Positions 30,648 to 41,954 are shown, numbered from the stretch's first letter. The stretch is DNA of 64,000 bases from Streptomyces misionensis (GCF_900104815.1 NZ_FNTD01000004.1:2558501-2622500); one strand, 5' to 3'. Numbers and translations are program-made. Notes: generated from the sequence alone by a model not told the origin.

Positions 30648-31391
30648 TTACAGACCGGACTCGGCCGTGCGCACCAGGATCCGGCGGCAGTTCTCGCAGC
30701 GCACCACCGTGTCGGGCGCGGCCGCGCGGACCTCGTTCAGCTCGGTGATGGCCAGCTCCTGGCGGCAGCCCTGGCAGGTGCGCGCGTACAGCTTCGCCGC
30801 GCCGATGCCGCCCTGCTGCTCGCGCAGCTTGTCGTACAGCTTGAGCAGGTCCGCGGGGACGGAGGCCGCCACGACCTCGCGCTCCTTGGTCACCGCCGCG
30901 GCCTCGCGGTCGATCTCCTCGAACGCGGCGTCCCGGCGCCCGCTCGCGTCGTCGATCTTCGACTGGACGGAGGCGACCCGCTCGGTCAGCTCGTTCACCC
31001 GCTCCTGCGCGGACTCGCGGCGCTCCATGACCTCCAGGACCACGTCCTCCAGGTCGCCCTGCCGCTTGGCGAGCGAGGCGATCTCGTGCTGGAGGTTGGC
31101 GAGGTCCTTGGGCGAGGTGACGGCGCCGGAGTCGAGGCGCTGCTGGTCGCGGGTGGCGCGCTGGCGCACCTGGTCGACGTCCTGCTCGGCCTTGGTCTGC
31201 TCGCGGGCGCAGTCGCTCTCCTCGGTCTGCGCGGCCACGAGCAGGTCGCGCAGCTGGGTGAGGTCCTTGGTCAGCGACTCGATCTCGGCGTGCTCGGGCA
31301 GGGACCTCCGCTTGTGCGCGAGCTGCTGCAGGCGGACGTCGAGGGCCTGGACGTCGAGGAGTCGGATCTGGTCTGCGGGCGCGGCGTTCAG
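30648..31391 (-). CDS. Coiled-coil zinc-ribbon protein (CT398/Rv2229c-like), CTG start
   Basis: 247 residues: a long antiparallel coiled coil (residues about 10-190) followed by a C4 zinc ribbon CQGC...CENC near 203-230. Chlamydial CT398 and related proteins bind nucleic acids or secretion ATPase partners; the function here is unknown. The conserved N-terminus LNAAPADQIRLLDVQ has no ATG, GTG or TTG; a CTG at 31391 follows GGGAG with a spacing of 7. A GTG at 31238 would remove half the coiled coil and is rejected. It lies 13 bases after the Nif3 stop and 12 before the RNase H gene. Confidence 0.88.
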   Translation of the reverse strand: MNAAPADQIRLLDVQALDVRLQQLAHKRRSLPEHAEIESLTKDLTQLRDLLVAAQTEESDCAREQTKAEQDVDQVRQRATRDQQRLDSGAVTSPKDLANLQHEIASLAKRQGDLEDVVLEVMERRESAQERVNELTERVASVQSKIDDASGRRDAAFEEIDREAAAVTKEREVVAASVPADLLKLYDKLREQQGGIGAAKLYARTCQGCRQELAITELNEVRAAAPDTVVRCENCRRILVRTAESGL

Positions 31392-31404
31392 TTGGGGGCT
31401 CCCA

Positions 31405-32244
31405 TTAGCTAGTGGTGACGGAGGACGCCGCGTGGGCGGTCCAGGGGTCGGTGACCGTCTTGGAGACGTGGACGCGAAGGTCCCAGCCGTGGCGGTCGGA
31501 GATCTCGTCGAGCTGGCTCGCGGCCAGTTCGCACCAGGGCCACTCGGTGGCCCAGTGCGCGGCGTCGAGCAGCGCGAGCGGACTGTGCGCGACGGCCTCG
31601 GAGGCCGGGTGGTGGCGCAGGTCGGCGGTGAGGAAGGCGTCCACTTCGGCCGCCCTGACCTGGTCGAAGAGGCTGTCGCCCGAGCCGCCGCTGACGGCGA
31701 TGGTGCGGATGACGGCGTCGGGGTCGCCGGCCACCCGGATGCCCTGCGCGGTGGCGGGCAGCCGCTCGGCGGCGCGTGCGGCCAGCTCCCGCAGGGTGAG
31801 CGGGTGGTCGAGGGCGCACACCCGGCCGAGGCCCCGACGGCCGTTCGGATCGGTGGGGTCCGGGACCAGGGGGCGCACGACCCGCAGGTCGAGCGCGCCC
31901 GCGAGGGCGTCGGAGACGCCCGGGTCGGCGGTGTCGGCGTTGGTGTGGGCGACGTGCAGCGCGATGTCGTTCTTGATCAGCGTGTGGACGACCCGGCCCT
32001 TGAAGTGCGAGGCCGCGACCGTGGTCGTGCCCCGCAGATAGAGCGGGTGGTGGGTAACGAGCAGGTCGGCGCCGAGCCGTACCGCCTCGTCGACGATCTC
32101 CCGCACGGGGTCGACGGCGAACAGGACCCGGGTGACCTCCTGGTCGGGGTCGCCCACGACCGTGCCGACCGCGTCCCAGGACTCGGCCCGCTCGGCGGGC
32201 CACAGGTTCTCCAGCGCGGCGATGACTTCAGACAGACGGGGCAC
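31405..32244 (-). CDS. Nif3-like dinuclear metal-centre protein
   Basis: NIF3/YbgI-family protein of 279 residues, forming hexamers with a two-metal centre; the biochemical role is still unsettled, with GTP cyclohydrolase I-type assignments doubtful. Metal ligands: THHPLY near residue 64-69 (HH), HVAHTNAD near 96-104, and the late cluster LTADLRHHPASEA. It starts with GTG at 32244. First gene of the operon Nif3 - zinc ribbon - RNase HI/phosphatase, the same order as in Mycobacterium. Confidence 0.92.
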   Translation of the reverse strand: MPRLSEVIAALENLWPAERAESWDAVGTVVGDPDQEVTRVLFAVDPVREIVDEAVRLGADLLVTHHPLYLRGTTTVAASHFKGRVVHTLIKNDIALHVAHTNADTADPGVSDALAGALDLRVVRPLVPDPTDPNGRRGLGRVCALDHPLTLRELAARAAERLPATAQGIRVAGDPDAVIRTIAVSGGSGDSLFDQVRAAEVDAFLTADLRHHPASEAVAHSPLALLDAAHWATEWPWCELAASQLDEISDRHGWDLRVHVSKTVTDPWTAHAASSVTTS

Positions 32245-32430
32245 GGGAAAAGGCTACCTGGCTGTTCGGCGGGGCTGAACCGCATCCGCCGGTCCCGGTC
32301 CCGCGCAGCACAGTCGCCGCCGCTTCCTCGGAGGAATCGCTTTCGCGCCACCCGTATGTGTGAAGCGGCGGGCGGCCCCCCGCACGGCCGTGCGCGGAAA
32401 ACTAGCTTCGTCGCCGGAGGTGACCGAAGA

Positions 32431-33696
32431 ATGACGGTCTGTGCCATCGAATCCCGGTCCGTCGGCGAGGACGACCGCTCGCCGGGTCGCGGTTGCGTGC
32501 TCACGGCGGACGGCGCGTACGCCGCCCGGCTCGCGCGCAGCGGTGACTCCTGGTTCCCGGAGCGCTGGACGCTGGACGGCCCCGAGCCGTACGCGGTGCC
32601 GCTGCCCGGGAACCAGCCGGAGGAGCCCGGCACCGAGTTGCAGCCGCTGGGCGACGGCCGGGTCCTGATCCACCGGCGGGCGGCGCGGCGGCACCTCTTC
32701 GCGCTGCTGTACCCGACGGGCCCCGGCACCGGGGAGCTGCCGCTGGGCGCGATGGAGTGCGCGACGCCCGGCACCCGGCTCACCCTGCTGCCCCCGGCGC
32801 CGGGCGGGGCGCGGGCGTACGCCGTCTCGGTCGGCGCGCGGTCCAGCGCGGTGTGGCAGGTGGCGGGCGGGTCGTCCGGTCCGGCGCGGCTCGCCGAGGT
32901 GCCGGGGCGCTGCTCGGGCGGGGTCTGGCTGGACCGCGCCGGGCGGCTGCTGGCGCTGGACCGGGAGCTGGAGGGCCGCACCAAGACGGTCGTGGTGGAC
33001 CTGGAGCGGGGCGAGGTCTCGCCGCTGCTCCAGATCGCGCCGGACAGCGACGACCGGCTGCTGCTGGCCGACCTCGACAGCGGGCTGCTGCTGATCTCCT
33101 CGGACGCCCCCTCGCCGGGGCAGGAACGATTGGGCTGGGGCATCCTCGGCTCCACCCTGCCGGTGCGTTTCCCCACGTCGCTGCGGCTGCCGGAGTGTAC
33201 GGCGGTGCCGTTCGCGATCCAGCCCGGGCAGGTGCTGGAGCCGGAGGACTGCGCGGTGGCGCTGCGCATCGACGGCCCGGTGGGCACCTGGGTGGGCCTG
33301 TGGCGGCCGGCCGAGCGCCGGGTGCGGCACCTGCCCGCGCCCGAGGGCTGGCTGACCGGGGCCGGGCTGTGGACCCCGGACGGAGTGCTGCGGCTGCCGT
33401 ACGCCACCCGGGAGACGCCGTGCGGGGTGGCGGAGCTGCGGATGCCCGAGCGCGAGCCGCGCGCGGAACGGCCGGCGGGCGCGGCGGCCGGGCGGCCGGG
33501 CGAGGCGGGGCAGCCGACGGGCCCGGGGCGGGCGGGCCCGGACCCGGACGGCACGGCCGTCCGAACGCCCGGCGCGGTGTCCCGGCAGGCGGCGGAACCG
33601 GCCTCTTCGGACCCGGTGGCGACCCCCGGGGAGCCCGCTTCGCACCGTCCGGTGCCGTTGCAGCAAGCGCCTCTGGAACGTCTTGTAACGAACTAG
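32431..33696 (+). CDS. Unknown 421-aa protein, beta-propeller-like with disordered tail
   Basis: Soluble protein, no signal or membrane segment. Residues about 20-340 alternate short strands with repeated patterns ending in D-x-x-G-R-L-L (for example GVWLDRAGRLLALDREL and ADLDSGLLLISSD), as in WD40/NHL-like propellers, although blades cannot be counted reliably by eye. The last 75 residues (from EREPRAERP) are Pro/Ala/Gly-rich and likely disordered. The ATG at 32431 is preceded by GGAGGTGACCGAAGA. No function assigned; conserved position next to the Nif3 operon. Confidence 0.78.
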   Translation: MTVCAIESRSVGEDDRSPGRGCVLTADGAYAARLARSGDSWFPERWTLDGPEPYAVPLPGNQPEEPGTELQPLGDGRVLIHRRAARRHLFALLYPTGPGTGELPLGAMECATPGTRLTLLPPAPGGARAYAVSVGARSSAVWQVAGGSSGPARLAEVPGRCSGGVWLDRAGRLLALDRELEGRTKTVVVDLERGEVSPLLQIAPDSDDRLLLADLDSGLLLISSDAPSPGQERLGWGILGSTLPVRFPTSLRLPECTAVPFAIQPGQVLEPEDCAVALRIDGPVGTWVGLWRPAERRVRHLPAPEGWLTGAGLWTPDGVLRLPYATRETPCGVAELRMPEREPRAERPAGAAAGRPGEAGQPTGPGRAGPDPDGTAVRTPGAVSRQAAEPASSDPVATPGEPASHRPVPLQQAPLERLVTN

Positions 33697-33792
33697 TGCC
33701 GGTTGGCGTGTACGCCTGGATTCGCCCGGCGGTGGGCCGGTTAAACTCGCCCGGCTGTACGAAAGATGATGTTGACGGGGTGAATACGTCCG

Positions 33793-33948
33793 ATGAGCGA
33801 CACCAGCACGACGAAGCAGCTGTCTGCCGACTCTGAGAACGCCGGCCACGGCCGGCACCGCGGTGAGGTCGCGGCCAAGGAGAGCGACACGGCTCCCCAC
33901 GGCCGGCACCGCAGGACCGCCGAGGAGACCACCGAGGCGGCCGCCTGA
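33793..33948 (+). CDS. Small 51-aa protein with paired HGRHR motifs
   Basis: Short reading frame MSDTSTTKQLSADSENAG...EETTEAAA, well supported by codon bias and by the strong terminator 20 bases downstream. It contains two repeats of the same charged motif, GHGRHRG and PHGRHRR, 19 residues apart between acidic flanks, and no membrane segment. A TANNNT box (TAAACT, near 33742) may be the -10. No modification enzyme or transporter is adjacent, so a RiPP precursor is not supported, but the repeated His/Arg modules suggest nucleic acid or metal binding. Not recognised. Confidence 0.6.
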   Translation: MSDTSTTKQLSADSENAGHGRHRGEVAAKESDTAPHGRHRRTAEETTEAAA

Positions 33949-33967
33949 GGCCGAACAGCGGGAAGGG

Positions 33968-33997
33968 AAGAGGGGGCACCGGCCGGTGCCCCCTCTT
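33968..33997. terminator. Bidirectional terminator
   Basis: Perfect 30-base palindrome: arms AAGAGGGGGCACCGG and CCGGTGCCCCCTCTT with no extra loop, followed by TCC. It lies between the convergent small-protein and MaoC genes and has A and T tracts on both sides. Confidence 0.9.
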
Positions 33998-34024
33998 TCC
34001 GTCGCTCCCCTCGTCGGTCCGGTG

Positions 34025-34885
34025 TCAGGAGTGCTCCACGACGGTGTCGGCGAGCACGGGCGCGTCGTCCCGCCCGGCGACGCCCACGGCGACCCGCACC
34101 CGGCCCGCCTCCTCGCGCCACATGCGGACGCGCAGCGTCTCGCCGGGGAAGACCACGCCGGCGAACCGGGCGGTGTACGACCGCACCCGCCCCACGTCGC
34201 CGTCGAGCAGGGTGTCGACCACGGCCTTGAGCGTCATGCCGTACGTGCACAGGCCGTGCAGGATGGGCCGGTCGAACCCGGCGAGCCGTGCGAACTCGGG
34301 GTCGGCGTGCAGCGGGTTGCGGTCGCCGGACAGGCGGTAGAGCAGGGCCTGGTCCGGGCGGACGGGTCGCTCGACCACCCGGTCCGGCGGTCCGGCCGGC
34401 TCCCGGGTGCGGGCCGAGGGGCCCCGCTCACCGCCCCAGCCGCCCTCCCCCCGCACGAAGATCCGGGCGTCGTTCGTCCACAACGCCCCCTGCTCGTCGG
34501 CCACTTCGGTACGCAGGACGAGGACGGCGGCCTTGCCCTTGTCGTACACGGCGACGATGCGGGAGGTGGCGGTGGCGGTGCCGGCCACCGGGACGGGCCG
34601 GTGCAGACGCAGGGTCTGCCCGCCGTGCAGGACCTTGGCCAGGTCGACGTCGACGCCCGGCATGGACAGCCCGCCGATCACCCCGGGCGCCCCGGCGCCC
34701 GCCACGGTGGCGAAGCTCGGCAGCACGTGCAGCCGGGACTCCAGGGTGTAGCGCAGCTCGTCCGGGTCGGTGGCGGGGGTGCCGGCGCCGATGCCCAGGT
34801 GGTAGAGCAGCACGTCCTTGGCGGTCCAGGTGATCGGTCCGGAGCGGGGTTCGGCGGCGAGGGCCTTGGCTGCGTCGATGGGCAT
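34025..34885 (-). CDS. MaoC-like enoyl-CoA hydratase (double hot-dog)
   Basis: 286-residue protein of the type 2 (R)-hydratase family, two hot-dog domains in one chain. The C-terminal active domain has the hydratase 2 motif YRLSGDRNPLHADPEFA (near residue 185-201, Asp/His catalytic dyad) and FDRPILHGLCTYG. The N-terminal domain is a degenerate hot dog with GAGAPGVIGGLSMPGVDVD. It hydrates 2-enoyl-CoA intermediates, as in sterol or fatty acid beta-oxidation. The start at 34885 (ATG) has a weak ribosome binding site. No other beta-oxidation gene is adjacent. Confidence 0.92.
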   Translation of the reverse strand: MPIDAAKALAAEPRSGPITWTAKDVLLYHLGIGAGTPATDPDELRYTLESRLHVLPSFATVAGAGAPGVIGGLSMPGVDVDLAKVLHGGQTLRLHRPVPVAGTATATSRIVAVYDKGKAAVLVLRTEVADEQGALWTNDARIFVRGEGGWGGERGPSARTREPAGPPDRVVERPVRPDQALLYRLSGDRNPLHADPEFARLAGFDRPILHGLCTYGMTLKAVVDTLLDGDVGRVRSYTARFAGVVFPGETLRVRMWREEAGRVRVAVGVAGRDDAPVLADTVVEHS

Positions 34886-35122
34886 GGGGCTCCTGGGAGG
34901 TTTCGGGACCTCGGCGCGGGCCGTCCGCAACCGTCGGCCGCACCGGGGTCGTCCACGGGACGGGGAACGCGTTCCGGTCCGGCGCCCCTGTATAGCCGAG
35001 CCCTCCCTACCCGTGAAGGCCGCTGACGGCGCGTCGGTTGCGCCGGGCCGTGACATCCGTACTGCCCGGATCCGTACATCCGCATCTGCCGGGCGGCCGG
35101 TCCTGCTCGTACTGTCATAGCC

Positions 35123-36088
35123 ATGACGGAGAAGGACGAGGACACCGCCGTGTCCTTCACGGGGGCGGTCCGGGCATACGGGTCCGTGCGCGCCGTGGAC
35201 GGGGTGGATCTGCGGATCGGGCGCGGCGAGACCGTGGCCCTGCTGGGCCGCAACGGGGCCGGCAAGTCGACCACGATCGGCCTGCTGCTGGGGCTGTACC
35301 CGCCGGACGCCGGCCGGGTGGAGCTGTTCGGCACCGAGCCGGAGCGGGCGGTGCGGGCCGGGCGGGTGGGCGCGATGCTCCAGGACGCCCGGCCGGTGCC
35401 CCGGGTCACCGTGGGCGAGCTGGTCGGCTTCGTGGCCTCCCGCTATCCGGCGCCGATGCCGGTGCCCCGGGCGCTGGAGCTGGCCGGGATCGCCGCGCTG
35501 GCCGGGCGCCGGGTGGACCGGCTGTCGGGCGGGCAGGTGCAGCGGGTGCGGTTCGCGGTGGCGCTGGCCGGCGATCCGTCGCTGCTGGTGCTGGACGAGC
35601 CGACGGCGGCGCTGGACGTGGAGGCGCGGCACGTGTTCTGGGAGGCGATGCGCGGCTACGCCCGGCGCGGCCACACCGTCGTCTTCTCCACCCACTACCT
35701 GGAGGAGGCGGACGACTTCGCCGACCGGATCGTGGTCATGGACCGGGGCCGGATCGTCGCCGACGGCACGGGCGAGGAACTGCGGCGCGCGGCGGGCGGC
35801 AGCCTGGTCACGGTGTCCCTCGCGGGCCGCGACCCGGACGGGCTCGCCCTGCTGCCCGGCGTCCGCTCCCTTCAGGTGCACGGCGACCGGGCCCGGCTGC
35901 GCACCGACGACTCCGACGCGACGGTGGTCGCGCTGGCGCAACTGGGGGCGATACGGGGGCTGGAGGTCGCGCCCGCGTCGCTGGACGACGCGTTCCTGGC
36001 GCTCACCTCGTCGGCCCGCGACGACGGCCCCGCCGGGCCCGGCGCGCCCGCACCCCTCGACCACTCCCCCACCGCGAAGGCTTCGTGA
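35123..36088 (+). CDS. ABC exporter ATP-binding protein
   Basis: ATPase subunit of a two-gene exporter, 321 residues. Walker A GRNGAGKST near residue 46-54, signature LSGGQVQR near 138-145, Walker B LLVLDEPTAALD near 157-168, and the switch His in FSTHYLEEADDFADR. The C-terminal 80 residues form the DrrA-type extension of daunorubicin/ABC-2 ATPases. It starts at the ATG at 35123 and its stop overlaps the permease start by one base (TGATG), giving coupled translation. The exported substrate is unknown; homologous pairs confer drug resistance or export lipids. Confidence 0.93.
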   Translation: MTEKDEDTAVSFTGAVRAYGSVRAVDGVDLRIGRGETVALLGRNGAGKSTTIGLLLGLYPPDAGRVELFGTEPERAVRAGRVGAMLQDARPVPRVTVGELVGFVASRYPAPMPVPRALELAGIAALAGRRVDRLSGGQVQRVRFAVALAGDPSLLVLDEPTAALDVEARHVFWEAMRGYARRGHTVVFSTHYLEEADDFADRIVVMDRGRIVADGTGEELRRAAGGSLVTVSLAGRDPDGLALLPGVRSLQVHGDRARLRTDDSDATVVALAQLGAIRGLEVAPASLDDAFLALTSSARDDGPAGPGAPAPLDHSPTAKAS

Positions 36089-36804
36089 TGCTCGCCTACG
36101 TCCGTCTGGAGATCCGCCGCACCCTGCGCGACCTCGGCTTCGTCATCGGCGGCATCGGGATGCCGGTCATGATGTACCTGCTGTTCACCAACGTCGGCGG
36201 CGCCGACCGGGCCTGGCGCACCGCCGCGATGGTCGGCATGGCGGCGTACGGCGCCGTCGGCTCCGCGCTGAACACGGGCGGCGCGGTCGCCGAGGACCGC
36301 GCGGTGGGCTGGCTGCGCCAGCTGCGGGTGACGCCGATGACCCCGCGCGAGGTGGTGTGCGGGCGCGCGCTGACCGGTGTGGTGACGGTGCTGCCCGCGA
36401 TCGTGGCCGTCCTCGCGGCGGGCGGTCTGGTCAACGGGGTGCGGCTGGCGCTCTGGCAGTGGGTGCTGATCGCGCTGCTGCTGTGGGCGGGCTCGGTCCC
36501 GTTCACGCTGCTGGGTCTCGGCAACGGCTACCGGCTGACCGGGCCCGCGACCGGGGTGGTCAACATGGTGTGCAACCTGGGGCTCGCGGTGCTGGGCGGC
36601 CTGTGGTTCCCGGTCGCGCTGTTCCCCGGCTGGCTGCGCGCGGTGTCGGCGTACACCCCCACCAACCGGTTCGCCGAACTGGGCGAGGCGGTCGCGCGCG
36701 GCCACGCCCCGGGGGCCACCGCCGTCATCGTGCTGACGGCCTGGCTGCTGCTGTTCGGCACGTACGCCGTGCTGTCGTACCGCCGTACCGCGGGCACGAT
36801 CTGA
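36088..36804 (+). CDS. ABC-2-type exporter permease
   Basis: Membrane subunit of 238 residues with six hydrophobic segments, the ABC-2 layout (MLAYVRLEIRRTLRDLGFVIGGIGMPVMMYLL at the N-terminus is the signature start, given here by its ends MLAYVRLE...MMYLL). The loop RQLRVTPMTPREV after segment 2 is the conserved coupling region and YTPTNRFAELG near the end is also typical. It starts at the ATG at 36088, overlapping the ATPase stop by one base. It works with that ATPase as a homodimer pair. It is followed by a 10-codon frame that may be a gene remnant. Confidence 0.92.
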   Translation: MLAYVRLEIRRTLRDLGFVIGGIGMPVMMYLLFTNVGGADRAWRTAAMVGMAAYGAVGSALNTGGAVAEDRAVGWLRQLRVTPMTPREVVCGRALTGVVTVLPAIVAVLAAGGLVNGVRLALWQWVLIALLLWAGSVPFTLLGLGNGYRLTGPATGVVNMVCNLGLAVLGGLWFPVALFPGWLRAVSAYTPTNRFAELGEAVARGHAPGATAVIVLTAWLLLFGTYAVLSYRRTAGTI

Positions 36805-36818
36805 TCGGGGGACGAGGG

Positions 36819-36851
36819 ATGACGCGGGCCCGGCAGCAGGGGTGGCGGTGA
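36819..36851 (+). pseudogene. Ten-codon frame, possible remnant of a third ABC-operon gene
   Basis: ATG at 36819 with a good ribosome binding site (GGGGACGAGGG) codes for MTRARQQGWR and stops. It lies 14 bases after the permease. Streptomyces ABC pairs of this kind are often followed by a sensor kinase and response regulator. The frame may be the surviving start of a deleted kinase gene or a tiny upstream frame; the region to 36858 has no other coding. Confidence 0.35.
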
Positions 36852-36858
36852 GCCGCCG

Positions 36859-38289
36859 TCACTTGTGCGCGAGGCGGCGCGGCAGCCACAGCAGCATCAG
36901 CAGCGCCCCGGCCAGCAGGACGGCCGCGGAGGCGCGGAAGGCCAGGGCGTAGCCCTCGGTCAGGGACTGCGGGTCGGTGCCCGTGCCGGTACCGGTCGCG
37001 GCGACCGTCGACATCACCGCGAGGCCCAGCGAACCGCCCATGGTCCGGGAGGTGTTGATCAGGCCGGAGACGACGCCGGCCTCGCCGCTCGCCGCGCCCG
37101 AGGTGGCCAGCGCGGCCAGCGGTGTCGTCGCCAGGCCGCCGCCGAACATCATCAGGATGCCGGGGCACATGATCGCGGTGACGTACGGCTCGTGCGCGCT
37201 CATCGTCGACTGCCAGCCGAACCCGGCCACCGCCACCAGGGTGCCCAGCACCGCCACACGGCGCGGGCCCGCCGTCCGCATCAGGCGCGGCGCCAGCTTG
37301 GAGCCGACGACCACCGCGAGCGAGCTGGGCACCAGCGCGGCACCGGCCTCCAGCGGGGAGTAGCCGAGCACGTTCTGCGCGTACAGGGTCATGAAGTACC
37401 ACATGCAGAACATCGCCGAACCGGACACCAGCATGGCCGCGTTGGCCGACGCCACCGCGCGCCGCCGCAGCAGTCCGAGCGGCATCAGCGGGGCCGCGGT
37501 GCGCGCCTCGGTCAGCAGGAACAGCGCGATCAGCAGCACCCCGGCCGCCAGCGGCACCAGGGTGGCCGCGGACGTCCAGCCCGCCTCCTGGGTGCGCGAG
37601 ATGCCGTACGCCAGCGTGCCGAGGCCCGCCGTGACCAGCAGCGCGCCCGGCAGGTCCAGGCGCCGCCCGTCCCCGGCCCGGCTCTCGGTGAGCCAGCGCG
37701 CCGAGCCGGCCAGCACCACCGCGCCCACCGGCACGTTGATCAGCAGCACCCAGCGCCAGGACAGCGCGTCCACCAGCACCCCGCCGACGAGTCCGCCCGC
37801 GGCGCCGCCGCCCGCTCCCACCGCGGCCCAGGTCGCGATGGCCCGTGCCCGGGCGGCGCCCTCCGGCACCGCGGCCGTCAGCAGGGTGAGCGTGGAGGGC
37901 GCGAGGACCGCCGCGCCGAGGCCCTGCGCGGCGCGGGCGAGCAGCAGCTGCCAGCCCTCCTGGGCGAGGCCGCCGCCCAGCGAGGCGAGGGTGAACAGGC
38001 CGAGGCCGACGAGGAACATCCGCTTGCGGCCGTAGAGGTCGCCGGCCCGGCCGCCGAGCAGCATGAAACCGGCGAAGGCGATCGCGTACGCGTTCACCAC
38101 CCATTGCAGTCCGGACGGGCTGAGGCCGAGGTCCGCGCGCATCGACGGCAGGGCGACGTTCACCACGGAGACGTCCAGCACCACCAGGAACTGTCCGGCG
38201 CAGGCCAGCGCCACCACCAGCCAGGTGGGGGGTGTCGTACGGCGGGATATGAGGGGTGGGGTGTCGGCGGTCTCCAGCATGGGTGTCAT
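36859..38289 (-). CDS. MFS drug exporter, DHA2 (14-TMS) family
   Basis: 476 residues, about 14 hydrophobic segments. DHA2 marks: FLVVLDVSVVNVALPSM in segment 1 (motif D1), GGRAGDLYGRKRMFL in loop 2-3 and GWRWVLLINVPVG-type SWRWVLLINVPVG in segment 5 (motif C region). These transporters export drugs or antibiotics with proton antiport. The ATG at 38289 is the first start; the ATG at 38280 is also possible. It is divergent from another MFS gene, with a 242-base AT-richer region holding two inverted repeats between them. Confidence 0.92.
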   Translation of the reverse strand: MTPMLETADTPPLISRRTTPPTWLVVALACAGQFLVVLDVSVVNVALPSMRADLGLSPSGLQWVVNAYAIAFAGFMLLGGRAGDLYGRKRMFLVGLGLFTLASLGGGLAQEGWQLLLARAAQGLGAAVLAPSTLTLLTAAVPEGAARARAIATWAAVGAGGGAAGGLVGGVLVDALSWRWVLLINVPVGAVVLAGSARWLTESRAGDGRRLDLPGALLVTAGLGTLAYGISRTQEAGWTSAATLVPLAAGVLLIALFLLTEARTAAPLMPLGLLRRRAVASANAAMLVSGSAMFCMWYFMTLYAQNVLGYSPLEAGAALVPSSLAVVVGSKLAPRLMRTAGPRRVAVLGTLVAVAGFGWQSTMSAHEPYVTAIMCPGILMMFGGGLATTPLAALATSGAASGEAGVVSGLINTSRTMGGSLGLAVMSTVAATGTGTGTDPQSLTEGYALAFRASAAVLLAGALLMLLWLPRRLAHK

Positions 38290-38410
38290 GGTCCCAGGCC
38301 GCTTGCGGTCCTTGCATCGGCATTTCGGACCACGGGACCTACTCCGCGCGGACTACGTCGCGGACCACCCCGGACGGTCCCCGCGGCCGCCGGACCGGCT
38401 CGAACCGCGG

Positions 38411-38480
38411 CTGACGCAACGTCAGAAACCAATAGGATGGTCAAATAAACATTAGAAGCCCGAAGCAACGGAATAGTTGC
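38411..38480. promoter_or_regulatory. Two small inverted repeats between divergent MFS genes
   Basis: CTGACG-CAA-CGTCAG (38411-38425) and GCAAC-GGAATA-GTTGC (38465-38480) lie in the AT-richest part of the region (CAAATAAACATTAGAAG between them). They are candidate operators for a regulator of either MFS gene. No regulator gene is adjacent, which is unusual for such exporter pairs. Confidence 0.4.
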
Positions 38481-38531
38481 GCGTGCATACGAGGTTTACC
38501 CGGCACTTATGTCTACGGGAGGCCGCACTCA

Positions 38532-41029
<2,498 letters not shown>

Positions 41030-41051
41030 GGCCCCGGTTAGAGTCGCTGAC

Positions 41052-41954
41052 GTGTCATACACAGGCCCGGAGTTCGAACCCCCGCGGCAGCGCCGCCCCC
41101 GGCGCGGTCCGCTCGTCGTGACGCTCGCCGCGCTGGTGGTGGGCGCGCTGGCCGGCGGGCTGGCGTACGAGACCGCGGGCGGCGGTGGCAAGCACGCCGA
41201 CGCCGCCCCCTCGCCCTCCCCCTCCGCTCATGCCTCCGCGTCCGCGTCGTCCGGCGCCGACGGCAAGGCCGCCGCACCGCTCGAGGGCAAGGTCGTCGTC
41301 ATCGACCCGGGGCACAACCCGGGCAACTTCCGGCACCCGGCCGAGATCAACCGCCAGGTGGACATCGGCAGCAACCGCAAGGAGTGCGACACCACCGGGA
41401 CCGCCACCGACGACGGTTACGCCGAGGCGTCGTTCACGCTCGACGTGGCGCACCGGCTGCGGGCACTGCTGGAGCGGCAGGGTGCCACCGTGCGGCTGAC
41501 CCATGACGACAAGGGCCCGGACTGGGGGCCGTGCGTGACCGAGCGGGCCGCGATCGGCAACAAGGCGCACGCGGACGCGGCGATCTCGATCCACGCGGAC
41601 GGGGCGCCGGCGGGCGACCGGGGCTTCCACGTGATCCTGCCGGGGGCGGTGCACGCGGGTGCCGCCGACACCCGGCCGATCGTGGCGCCCTCCCGCGATC
41701 TCGGCAAGCGGGTCGCGGGGAGCTTCCTGCGGGTGACCGGCGAGCCGCCGTCCAACTACATCGGCCACGGCACCGCGCTGGACACCCGCACCGATCTCGG
41801 CGGTCTCAATCTGTCAACGGTTCCCAAGGTGTTCATCGAGTGCGGCAACATGCGCGATACCAAGGACGCGGCACTGCTGACCAGCGGCAGCTGGCGACAG
41901 AAGGCCGCGCAGGGGATCTCTGAGGGAATCGTGAGTTTCCTGCGCGAGTCCTGA
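41052..41954 (+). CDS. N-acetylmuramoyl-L-alanine amidase (Amidase_3)
   Basis: Cuts the amide bond between muramic acid and the stem peptide. 300 residues. After a basic N-terminus there is one hydrophobic segment (PLVVTLAALVVGALAGGLA) acting as signal or anchor, then a Ser/Ala-rich linker and the amidase domain from residue 80. Zinc ligands: H in VIDPGHNPGN, E in the region of the DDGYAEAS motif, H in AISIHADG. The catalytic Glu is in FIECGNMRD. GTG start at 41052. The 22-base spacing to the methyltransferase suggests cotranscription. Confidence 0.93.
   Translation: MSYTGPEFEPPRQRRPRRGPLVVTLAALVVGALAGGLAYETAGGGGKHADAAPSPSPSAHASASASSGADGKAAAPLEGKVVVIDPGHNPGNFRHPAEINRQVDIGSNRKECDTTGTATDDGYAEASFTLDVAHRLRALLERQGATVRLTHDDKGPDWGPCVTERAAIGNKAHADAAISIHADGAPAGDRGFHVILPGAVHAGAADTRPIVAPSRDLGKRVAGSFLRVTGEPPSNYIGHGTALDTRTDLGGLNLSTVPKVFIECGNMRDTKDAALLTSGSWRQKAAQGISEGIVSFLRES

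Noticed and set aside
33793..33948. Small HGRHR protein as a RiPP precursor
   Set aside because: No modifying enzyme, protease or dedicated transporter lies next to it, and it lacks a leader/core boundary or Cys/Ser/Thr-rich core.
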